From Actinomycetaceae bacterium (GTDB taxonomy: Bacteria > Actinomycetota > Actinomycetes > Actinomycetales > Actinomycetaceae): a stretch of DNA of 64,000 nt. The stretch is from the NCBI GenBank assembly GCA_030537795.1, contig JAUNVE010000006.1:1-64000 (forward strand), in the 5' to 3' direction. This document shows positions 18,055 through 25,504 of the stretch, piece after piece. Below the pieces are notes generated by a model. It was not told the origin of the DNA. It did not search any database and saw only the letters and a program-made list of their open reading frames with translations. The stretch's first letter is position 1, and each line of letters begins with the position of its first letter. A program made the position numbers and the translations under genes.

Positions 18055-18092
18055 CTGTACTCCTCGGATATTTCTTGTGTTGACTGATCCTA

Positions 18093-18121
18093 ACGCTAGA
18101 GGTAGTTAGCGTGGAGGTCAA
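18093..18121 (-). promoter_or_regulatory. Promoter of the Rv1830-type merR gene
   Basis: On the minus strand TTGACC (18121-18116), a 17-nt spacer and TAGCGT (18098-18093) make a standard primary-sigma promoter about 40 nt upstream of the GTG start. Confidence 0.55.
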
Positions 18122-18145
18122 TGCTCGTTTCGGCGTGGCTCACCT

Positions 18146-18160
18146 TCAAGTTCAACTTGA
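18146..18160. promoter_or_regulatory. Palindromic operator candidate upstream of merR
   Basis: TCAAGTT-C-AACTTGA, a perfect palindrome with 7-bp arms and a one-base centre. It lies about 25 bp upstream of the merR -35 box, between ftsR and merR. It could bind either MerR protein; no direct evidence. Confidence 0.5.
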
Positions 18161-18192
18161 GACTTAATCGTTATGGTTGGCTTCGCCTCTCC

Positions 18193-18936
18193 CTACTGTG
18201 ACAGCTTATCAATTGCCAGACGTAAAAATTCGCGTTGCAGGTCGGCGGTCAGTTCAGCGAGTTCCTGTGATTGGGCGCGCGCACGCTCTATATCTCCGGC
18301 CCGTCCACGAGCCCGCATAGATTCAACGCTCTGGTCGATCAGATCAGCCGTACGCTCTGCGCTATTGCGCACCACCCGTAAATTACGCGGAGCGATCCCC
18401 TGCCTCCTCAATGCAAGGATCAGGTTCACAACGTGTACACACCGGGTAGCAAAATAGCCACTGAGATCGGGATTAATGAGCCCCAGTTGCACAAACTGTT
18501 CGATATCGCTCTTCGAGGTTCCGGTTAGATCGCACAGTTGGCGCACAGACACGTGATCGGTGGCCGGCAACTGTGTCTTTCCCCTGTCGGCTACGAGGCG
18601 AGCAGTTGGAACACGGTCAACTTCATGACCCGCATCAAGCGCGCGTAACTGTTCCAAAATGACCTTCAGAGGGCGGTATGAGTCGCGTTGCTCAGCGAGA
18701 ATATAGCGTAAGCGTTCGATATCTGCCAGCGAATACTTACGGTAACCCGCCGGGTTTCGCCACGGAGAGAGCAGTCCCTCATTTTCAAGAAACCGGATCT
18801 TAGATATGGTCAGGGCCGGGAACTGCGGTTTTACGCGCTCCAGAACTTGCCCGATGGTCATCTGCGGCTCATGAGATACATCCCTGGGCCAGGGCTGTAT
18901 ATCTCGATTATCCGCACGTACGGCGCGAGCTGTCAT
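18193..18936 (-). CDS. ftsR: MerR family regulator FtsR
   Basis: A 247-residue MerR-type protein with the HTH (MTIGQVLERVKPQFPALTISKIRFLENEGLL, WRNPAGYRKYS) preceded by ~25 extra residues, then a second helical DNA-binding-like segment (VSVRQLCDLTGTSKSDIEQFVQLGLI). It is the Rv1828/FtsR family; in Corynebacterium glutamicum FtsR activates ftsZ and affects cell division. The start is 2 nt after the garA stop, so garA-ftsR are coupled. The conserved pairing supports the call. Confidence 0.88.
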   Translation of the reverse strand: MTARAVRADNRDIQPWPRDVSHEPQMTIGQVLERVKPQFPALTISKIRFLENEGLLSPWRNPAGYRKYSLADIERLRYILAEQRDSYRPLKVILEQLRALDAGHEVDRVPTARLVADRGKTQLPATDHVSVRQLCDLTGTSKSDIEQFVQLGLINPDLSGYFATRCVHVVNLILALRRQGIAPRNLRVVRNSAERTADLIDQSVESMRARGRAGDIERARAQSQELAELTADLQREFLRLAIDKLSQ

Positions 18937-18938
18937 TA

Positions 18939-19391
18939 TTATTTGGCGGACGGGTGGTATGTCAGACGATACTTTCCAATCTGAACTTCGTCACCGGCTT
19001 GAAGGACACACTGCTCGGTTCGCTCTCGATTCACATAGGTGCCGTTCAAGGAACCCGAATCACGGACCGTGAAGCCTCCTTCGCGGGCGCGAAACTCACA
19101 GTGTCGGCGTGAAACTGTGACATCATCGAGGAAAATATCGGCTTTCGGACTGCGCCCTGCGGTAGTGACGTCGGCGTCCAGAAGGAATCGTGCACCCGAA
19201 TTCGGGCCGCGTTGCACAATCAATAATGCTGATCCACTCGGAAGAGCATCGACAGCGGCCTGGTCTCTCGGCGACAAAGGGGTGTGTTGAGGCGCACCGG
19301 TATCGCGAGGCGTTGCGGCCGCTCCAAAAACCATTGTTTCGTTTGGATCGCGCACGTGGTTATCCGACATCGCCATCTCCTCCACAGTCAT
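18939..19391 (-). CDS. garA: FHA-domain regulator GarA/OdhI
   Basis: A ~150-residue protein with an N-terminal phospho-switch and a C-terminal FHA domain (residues ~70-145; AGRSPKADIFLDDVTVSRRHCEF, DSGSLNGTYVNRE). GarA/OdhI bind 2-oxoglutarate dehydrogenase and glutamate enzymes when unphosphorylated; phosphorylation by Ser/Thr kinases makes the tail bind its own FHA domain. The usual ETT(S/Q)VF motif is ETMVF here, leaving one threonine (about T19). Start at ATG 19391 (AGGAAG) or ATG 19370 (GGAGGAG); both have Shine-Dalgarno sequences. Confidence 0.88.
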   Translation of the reverse strand: MTVEEMAMSDNHVRDPNETMVFGAAATPRDTGAPQHTPLSPRDQAAVDALPSGSALLIVQRGPNSGARFLLDADVTTAGRSPKADIFLDDVTVSRRHCEFRAREGGFTVRDSGSLNGTYVNRERTEQCVLQAGDEVQIGKYRLTYHPSAK

Positions 19392-19461
19392 CGAGTTACT
19401 TCCTAATCTTCAAGTTTAGGTTGTGGGCATGAACTTATCCAAAGGATAGACATGATATATC

Positions 19462-20187
19462 TTATTCCTGCGCAACTGCGTACTCATATTCCTCCGGTGT
19501 TGCCACCGAAGTGATTTCGACTTCATCGGCTCGTTCAAATAAAACCGTAGCTCCTGAACCGCGTAGCTGAGAGGCGGCGCCGCGGGCAATTTCAAGCGCT
19601 GTTTGAATCGTATCGGCATCGCCAATAACAGTCCACACATATGGTGATGTCACCCGTTCACCCGATATGAGTAATCCTTGCTGATTGTCTCGGGTAACGA
19701 AGGAGTTGGCAATAATACGAACTCCGTTAACATCGATGGCTTCGGCTCCGGAATTGCGCAACTCTCCGATAACGGTGACGAAGGTCTGTGCTCTTACAGG
19801 AGTTTCTCCTTCGATGACGGTCATGGTCAGTCCCGGCCCGTATACAGCTGTTGTTCCGCTGAGTATCTGCGCCTGTTTCAGTTCCTTTTCAGCAGCTTCG
19901 CGAGCGGCTTCCGCCTGCGATTGACTGGACTGCAACTTTTGGATCTGAGCATTTAAGTCAATACGTTCACTTCGCAACTGGTTTTCTGAGGTCGTCAACT
20001 GATCCAAGAGGGTGACAAGTTCATCTTCTTCTAAAGATTGCAGGGGGTCTTCGCGTTTCAGCTTCATCTGAGTGACCAGAGCGAAACCGAGCACCAGACA
20101 TAAAAGTCCCACCACGAGGTGGATGGGCCTCATGGGAGTGGTAACCAGATCGCGTAATCGACGTTGGCGTCCAGAGTGTGCACCCAT
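19462..20187 (-). CDS. DUF881 family membrane protein
   Basis: A 241-residue protein with a cytoplasmic N terminus, one membrane helix (IHLVVGLLCLVLGFALVTQM, ~22-41), a coiled coil (~50-110) and the extracytoplasmic DUF881 domain (YGPGLTMTV, EAIDVNGVRI, GDADTIQTAL). Function is unknown; the family clusters with cell-division and garA genes across actinobacteria. Three genes DUF881-sbp-DUF881 lie in one direction with tiny gaps, upstream of garA, as in Rv1823-Rv1825. Paralogue of the gene at 20520-21356. Confidence 0.85.
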   Translation of the reverse strand: MGAHSGRQRRLRDLVTTPMRPIHLVVGLLCLVLGFALVTQMKLKREDPLQSLEEDELVTLLDQLTTSENQLRSERIDLNAQIQKLQSSQSQAEAAREAAEKELKQAQILSGTTAVYGPGLTMTVIEGETPVRAQTFVTVIGELRNSGAEAIDVNGVRIIANSFVTRDNQQGLLISGERVTSPYVWTVIGDADTIQTALEIARGAASQLRGSGATVLFERADEVEITSVATPEEYEYAVAQE

Positions 20188-20190
20188 TGT

Positions 20191-20523
20191 CTATGCTCCG
20201 AAAATATTGCGACGAATAGCCGCAGCGTTAGAGAAGATTCGGATACCGAGGACAACCACGATAGCCGTAGTCATCGCCGATCCGACTCCGAGCTGCGCTC
20301 CCATGAATACAAGCAGGGCCGCTACAACAACGTTCCAGAAGAAGGAAATAATGAAGACTTTGTCGGAAAATTTGCCGTCGAGATAGGCGCGTGCCGCGCC
20401 AAAGAGAGCATCGATGGCTGCCACCACCGCTATCGGCAGGTAGGGTTGCAGAGCGTAAGGAATAGTGGGATCAAATGTTAACCCCAGGATTATTCCCAGT
20501 ACGAGTCCGAGTATGGCAATCAT
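20191..20523 (-). CDS. sbp: Small basic protein (DUF1290)
   Basis: A 110-residue membrane protein with three predicted helices: an N-terminal one (IAILGLVLGIILGLTF), a second near AAIDALFGAARAYLDG, and a C-terminal pair. It belongs to the Sbp/DUF1290 family of unknown function found next to DUF881 genes and, in Bacillus, near ftsA. Starts by a 4-base overlap with the upstream DUF881 gene and ends 3 bases before the next one, so all three are co-translated. Likely a membrane partner of the DUF881 proteins; inference from synteny. Confidence 0.85.
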   Translation of the reverse strand: MIAILGLVLGIILGLTFDPTIPYALQPYLPIAVVAAIDALFGAARAYLDGKFSDKVFIISFFWNVVVAALLVFMGAQLGVGSAMTTAIVVVLGIRIFSNAAAIRRNIFGA

Positions 20524-21356
20524 TCGTTCTCCTCAGCCGGGTCGTCGATGGATGCGGCGGCTTGTGTGCGTATATCCGCGGGTTTGAGCGATAAATTCGA
20601 TTCCTGCTTGTATGACAGGCTGATCCCATACATTGAGTATAGAACCGAAAAGTACTCTCCTGAGCGTCCTGAACTGACGGAGTTATGCAAAACCTCAGAA
20701 TCTCCGATAGCTGACACTACATAGGGTGCTTCAATGGCTTCGAAATCAACTAGGATGACACCGCCTGCCGTGCGAACTGCGGTTGTGGGCCCAATCCGAA
20801 TGCCATTGACGGCAATACCTTCAGCGTGTCCTTCCCACAGCGAGTTGATAAGGGCACGCAAATCGGAATCTTGCACCCGCCCTTTACCCTCTGCATCGGC
20901 GGCTTCTGCCACAGTTATCGTCAGTCCAGGTCCCTCCAGAGCGTCTAATTGAGCAAGTTGACGCACCTGCGGTGTCGCACGTCGGGCCGACGTGTCGGAG
21001 GCAGAATATACTTTGATCTTACCGTTCAGTTCATCGACTTCGGTTTCGAGTCTTTTCACCGTTTGTTGGTGCTGCTCGATCTGCGCGATGAGATGGGTGG
21101 CAACGTTGGCTCCCGGTTTATCCGGGTCGAGGAGTCCGCGCACCGAAACGGTTGTAATAAACGCAAGGATGGCCGCCAATATGAGCACAAAGATCCGCTC
21201 GGGTGCCGTTTTCTTTTGCTGGTGCACATCGTCATCTGCGAGGCTACCCCAGCCGAGTGGATCATCGAGGATCGCCTGCAACAAAGACATCGAAGCAGCC
21301 GGATTCTCATTGTGCGCATCGTCGATATTGCGACGGTTGTCTATGTCTGGAGCCAT
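20520..21356 (-). CDS. DUF881 family membrane protein (upstream paralogue)
   Basis: A 278-residue protein: ~55-residue cytoplasmic N terminus, a membrane helix (IFVLILAAILAFITTVSVRG), a coiled coil (LIAQIEQHQQTVKRLETEV) and a DUF881 domain (LEGPGLTITV, GIAVNGIRIG, GDSEVLHNSV). The C terminus adds ~45 residues absent from its paralogue. First gene of the DUF881-sbp-DUF881 set; its start overlaps the end of pepN by 16 bases, tying the set to the pepN transcript. Function unknown. Confidence 0.85.
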   Translation of the reverse strand: MAPDIDNRRNIDDAHNENPAASMSLLQAILDDPLGWGSLADDDVHQQKKTAPERIFVLILAAILAFITTVSVRGLLDPDKPGANVATHLIAQIEQHQQTVKRLETEVDELNGKIKVYSASDTSARRATPQVRQLAQLDALEGPGLTITVAEAADAEGKGRVQDSDLRALINSLWEGHAEGIAVNGIRIGPTTAVRTAGGVILVDFEAIEAPYVVSAIGDSEVLHNSVSSGRSGEYFSVLYSMYGISLSYKQESNLSLKPADIRTQAAASIDDPAEENE

Positions 21357-23935
21357 TGTTCTTGAATCCTCAGGCGACGGCTAAGTTCATCATGTTTTTC
21401 CATCATCAGTCTCCGTAAAGCAGGCGGAGCTTCATCCTGTTCGTTTAACCAGCGCGCAGACATGGACCGCAATGCTGCCGCATCATCGGGATATGAAGCA
21501 TCCACGTTAAGGGGAAAGCCGCCAGCTATGAAACGGTTCCCCATCCCAATCGTATGGCTTTCCCAGTATTCATCGACACGTTGGAAAAATTCACCGGCGA
21601 AACCACCAATATGACCGGCACGAGTACCGATGCTTAAGCCTTCGAGAATCGCGGATGTTTCTTCATTCGTGATCTCCGTTTCAACTAAACGATCCCACAG
21701 GGTTCTTCTGCTAATTCGATCAGGTAATGCTGCTCGGGCTCGCAGTGCCGAAACTTGCGCTTCGCCGGAGGGATCGTCAGCCAGAAAGCTATTAATGTCG
21801 GACTCGCTCAATCGCCCGTGGCTTGCCAGGGCGGTACGTGCTTTCCATGCCAGAGTAGGTCCAACCTCCATAAGCGCTGATTTGCCGAGCGAAAGATCAT
21901 GGAAGAAAGCCAGGTAGTTTTCGTTATCCTGGGCAAGTAGCGGGAATACTCGCACAGCCAAAAGTGCCCACATGCGTTTGCGGTCTGGTCGTTGATCGCG
22001 TCGAATTTCTTCGAGTGCCTGTCTGATAATGTGATCGGCGATGTCTTCTCGCATTTCGGAGGGCAGATATCGCTCGACGCTTGCCGCTGAAAGTGTGAGG
22101 AGATCTTCGGCCACCGCGTCTTCTGCTTCAGCGGCTACGTGACGCAAGGCAGACTCAATATAGCGACGAGGATCCAATCGTCCGTCTCGTACCGCATTCC
22201 ACAGCGAAGACCAGATGACTGCTCGGGAGACTGGAGATTTAACAGCTCCCACATAGTCCAGAGCCAGATCTGTTGCACGTTCATCAAGCTCGACGATTCC
22301 ATAAGTTAAGTCATCGTCATTGACGAGAACAAAATCTATCCGCTCAGCAATCTGACAGGGAATGGAAAAGGTGACCGACGCTTCGCGCATAATGAGGTTC
22401 TCGGTGTGTACCCGCTCCATTTTTCCTTTAACCAATGCATAGAATCCAACCTTAAGCGCATGGGGACGGTGTACGACAGTGTCGGTAATCGGATCCACGC
22501 AGTGCTGGCGGAGGACGTATGTATACGCGGTTTCGCCGCGGTGAGAACACTCAATGGTAAAGCGAGTAGGTCCAGATGTGTGGAGCCATGCTGCTTGCCA
22601 CTTATCCAGGTCGTCTCGCGGTGACGATTCTTCCAAGGCCTGCAGAAAGTCCGTCAGCGTCGTGGCTCCGTAGGCATGTCGCTCAAAGTATAAGCGGGCG
22701 CCGGCGAAGAAGGCGTCGGATCCCAGGTAGGCTACCAGCTGCTTGAGAACCGCCGCCCCCTTAGCGTAGGTGATGCCGTCAAAACTGTGTTTGGCTGCTT
22801 CTACGTCGGGAATATCGGCGACAATGGGATGGGTGGTGGGTAGCTGATCTTGCTCATAGGCCCACTCTTTGCGGCCCGAGGCGAACGTTGCCCATTCACC
22901 GGTAAATTCGGTGGCCTCCGCTAACCCCCACGAACCTTGATTATCGGCAAATGATTCCTTCAGCCATAAATCATCCCACCACGCGGGGGTCACGAGATCG
23001 CCGAACCACATATGACACATTTCGTGGAAGATAACGTTTGCTCGCTTTTGACGCTGAGCTCTGGTGGGGCTGTCGCGGTGGATAAAATGCTCATTAAAAG
23101 TGACACATCCCGGATTCTCCATGGCTCCGAGATTGTATTCGGGTACGAACACCTGGTCGTATTTTCCCCACGGGTAGGTCAGTGCGTAATGTTTGTGGTA
23201 GAAATCAAGACCTTGACGAGTGATGGCAAATATATCAGCGCTATCGAAGTATTGGGCAAGTGATTGACGGCAATAAGCTTTCAAGGGAACTTGAATCGGC
23301 TCTTCGACAGTTGCGGACCCACACCACTGTCCCCCATCGAATACCGCATAAGGACCGGCAATGATGGCAGTAATGAAGGAAGACAGAGGCAGTGTTTGAG
23401 CGAAAATGACAGTTTGCACGCTACCGCTAACTTTGGTTTCTCTAGCAGCGGTATTGGATAAGACCACCCAGTTGGCGGGAGCTTTAACGGTGAAGGACCA
23501 GCGGGGTTTGATCCCAGGCTGATCGAAACAGGCGTATACGCGCCGCGCATCAGTGGGTTCGTACTGCGAGTATAGGTAGGTCTCGCCGTCCTCCGGGTCG
23601 ACATAGCGGTGTAGCCCCTCACCTGTGCGGGAGTACTCACAATCAGCTGCAACGGTAATTTTCACCGGACGACCGGTTGGCAACTCAGTCAATTCAATAC
23701 GCGATCCGGTGAATGTATAAGCTGATTCTTTTCCATCCACCAGCACCGACTCGACATGATGAGCAATCAGGTCAATGAACGTGCATGGCTCCGAAAACTC
23801 GCAGGTGAGAGTCGCAATGGAGCGAAAGGTAGATTTGTCCGTGGGGGCTTCAGTCAAGTCCAGGTGAACGTCGATGCTGTGCACCTGCGTCACACGAGCT
23901 CGATGGAGAGCTTCAGAGCGGGTAATGGTCTGCAT
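21341..23935 (-). CDS. pepN: Aminopeptidase N (M1 family)
   Basis: An 864-residue cytoplasmic metallo-aminopeptidase. It has the exopeptidase motif GAMEN and the zinc site H304-E305-M-C-H308 with the third ligand E327 (LWLKESF), plus the C-terminal helical M1 domain. Length matches actinobacterial PepN (~850). It removes N-terminal residues from peptides. The ATG at 23935 lies exactly 6 nt after TAGACT; the GGAG in between is too close to act as Shine-Dalgarno, so the message is probably leaderless. Its end overlaps the DUF881 gene. Confidence 0.93.
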   Translation of the reverse strand: MQTITRSEALHRARVTQVHSIDVHLDLTEAPTDKSTFRSIATLTCEFSEPCTFIDLIAHHVESVLVDGKESAYTFTGSRIELTELPTGRPVKITVAADCEYSRTGEGLHRYVDPEDGETYLYSQYEPTDARRVYACFDQPGIKPRWSFTVKAPANWVVLSNTAARETKVSGSVQTVIFAQTLPLSSFITAIIAGPYAVFDGGQWCGSATVEEPIQVPLKAYCRQSLAQYFDSADIFAITRQGLDFYHKHYALTYPWGKYDQVFVPEYNLGAMENPGCVTFNEHFIHRDSPTRAQRQKRANVIFHEMCHMWFGDLVTPAWWDDLWLKESFADNQGSWGLAEATEFTGEWATFASGRKEWAYEQDQLPTTHPIVADIPDVEAAKHSFDGITYAKGAAVLKQLVAYLGSDAFFAGARLYFERHAYGATTLTDFLQALEESSPRDDLDKWQAAWLHTSGPTRFTIECSHRGETAYTYVLRQHCVDPITDTVVHRPHALKVGFYALVKGKMERVHTENLIMREASVTFSIPCQIAERIDFVLVNDDDLTYGIVELDERATDLALDYVGAVKSPVSRAVIWSSLWNAVRDGRLDPRRYIESALRHVAAEAEDAVAEDLLTLSAASVERYLPSEMREDIADHIIRQALEEIRRDQRPDRKRMWALLAVRVFPLLAQDNENYLAFFHDLSLGKSALMEVGPTLAWKARTALASHGRLSESDINSFLADDPSGEAQVSALRARAALPDRISRRTLWDRLVETEITNEETSAILEGLSIGTRAGHIGGFAGEFFQRVDEYWESHTIGMGNRFIAGGFPLNVDASYPDDAAALRSMSARWLNEQDEAPPALRRLMMEKHDELSRRLRIQEQWLQT

Positions 23936-23941
23936 TGCTCC

Positions 23942-23947
23942 AGTCTA
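23942..23947 (-). promoter_or_regulatory. -10 hexamer of a probable leaderless pepN transcript
   Basis: TAGACT on the minus strand, 6 nt, then ATG. It lies in the 29-bp gap behind the antiporter gene, giving pepN its own promoter. Confidence 0.5.
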
Positions 23948-23964
23948 GCGAAAGCCTGGAACAG

Positions 23965-25401
23965 TTAACGTTTGTCTTTCGGTCGGTTAGCTTTTCGAAT
24001 TTTTGACGTTCCCAACCCGGTGTTGAATGCGGTTTGCGTATTTGATGTTTTCGGTGTTTTTCGTTTACCGGTCGATGTCTTCAGTGAGTTCCCACTGCTA
24101 GCCGAGGACTGGGACTCTTTGCGCGCCCTCGTTGAGCGCACTTTCTTGGCCCGCGATTTCGATATCTGCGCGGGACGAGACACCCGATGGCGTGATCGCA
24201 AATGGGTGAGGGCGAACTCAATCGGATGGGCTTCAATTGCAGCTCCGGTAATGGCAGCCAAAAGCGGCATGAGGAGAACCGAAAGAGCTCCCGCTGCAAC
24301 GAGAATGGAAGCTGTATCAGCTGCCATAGCTTCCGCACTGGTAGCTACGTGCGTAACTGCAATAATGATTGGCAATGAAGTCGTCGAATACAACGCAATG
24401 GTGACGCGTTCGCGCGCTGTATAACTGTGATGTGATGGCGAAATAAAGGTAGAAGCGTAGACCGGAATCGCGCGGACAGCCATCATCAGAGCTACCACTC
24501 CGAGTAAGCCAGCCGGATACTTAATAACAGCCTGCGGATCAATACCGGCTCCGGAGGTAACAAAGAATAGTGGGATCATGAACCCGTAAGCCAAACCATC
24601 AAGTTTTTCCTCCAGTTCTTCTCGTCCAGAGGGCAGGGCTGTTCTCATAATAAAGCCGGCTGCGAATGCGCCCAGTACCACGTCGAGTTGAACGATTGAC
24701 GCCAGTGCCACCAGACCTACTAACACTGCCACAGTTAGTCGCATGGTGGTTTGAGCCGTGGTCTCGGCCTTCATATGTATGAAGTGGAGGAAGCGCGCGC
24801 CGAAGCGACGAGCCTGGCGCGGAACGAGGGCGATAATAATTGATATCGCAATAAATAACACCAGTACCAGTACGGTTTCTATGGGTGAGCGTACAGACAG
24901 CAGCAGTGCCATTGCGAGAACAGGGCCAATCTCGCCGAGCGTTCCGTGGGCAATAACTGCGTATCCAACGTTAGTTTTCATCAGGCCGCGTTCTTTGAGA
25001 ATCGGAATGAGAGTTCCCAATGCGGTGGCTGATAAAGCAATGGCAATAGCGATCCCCTCAACGGAGTCAATCGTCGTAAAGGGCATTATTTTGACGGCTA
25101 GAAAAGCCAGCACAATAGTGAGTATCCACGCCAGCAGAGCCGTGCGAGCGCGGGTGCCTTTAATTTCTTGGATATCGATTTCGTACCCCGCGAGGAGGAA
25201 TAGGAAAGCTAAGCCAAGTTCGGATAGTAGGGTCATGGATTCTGACATCTCAATAATGCCAAGCATATGGGGCCCTGCCACCATCCCAGCGGCGACGAGG
25301 AGGACGACCTCCGGGATGACGTGTCGTGGAATCAAATGCGCAATCAGAGGTGCTATCAGGGCGATGGCAGAAATCGCAAATAGTGAGGTGAATTCATGCA
25401 T
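23965..25401 (-). CDS. Cation:proton antiporter (CPA2/KefB-like)
   Basis: A 478-residue membrane protein with about 12 helices in the first ~395 residues, typical of the CPA2 Na+/H+ or K+/H+ exchanger fold (LLSELGLAFLFLLAGYEID; ALSATALGTLIPILKERG). The last ~80 residues are a low-complexity tail rich in Lys, Arg, Ser and Thr, with no TrkA-N domain. The ATG at 25401 is chosen because AGGAGG lies 7 nt upstream; a GTG at 25434 would add eleven residues. Divergent from the purine permease gene. Ion specificity cannot be told. Confidence 0.85.
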   Translation of the reverse strand: MHEFTSLFAISAIALIAPLIAHLIPRHVIPEVVLLVAAGMVAGPHMLGIIEMSESMTLLSELGLAFLFLLAGYEIDIQEIKGTRARTALLAWILTIVLAFLAVKIMPFTTIDSVEGIAIAIALSATALGTLIPILKERGLMKTNVGYAVIAHGTLGEIGPVLAMALLLSVRSPIETVLVLVLFIAISIIIALVPRQARRFGARFLHFIHMKAETTAQTTMRLTVAVLVGLVALASIVQLDVVLGAFAAGFIMRTALPSGREELEEKLDGLAYGFMIPLFFVTSGAGIDPQAVIKYPAGLLGVVALMMAVRAIPVYASTFISPSHHSYTARERVTIALYSTTSLPIIIAVTHVATSAEAMAADTASILVAAGALSVLLMPLLAAITGAAIEAHPIEFALTHLRSRHRVSRPAQISKSRAKKVRSTRARKESQSSASSGNSLKTSTGKRKTPKTSNTQTAFNTGLGTSKIRKANRPKDKR

Positions 25402-25504
25402 TTGCGTTCCTCCTATCCTTATCGTGTAGAACACATGAAATTAGCAGATTAGACGGTTGGAGTTCTATAGTGACGGTGTCCGACCGCACACTGTAAGGAC
25501 TGTT

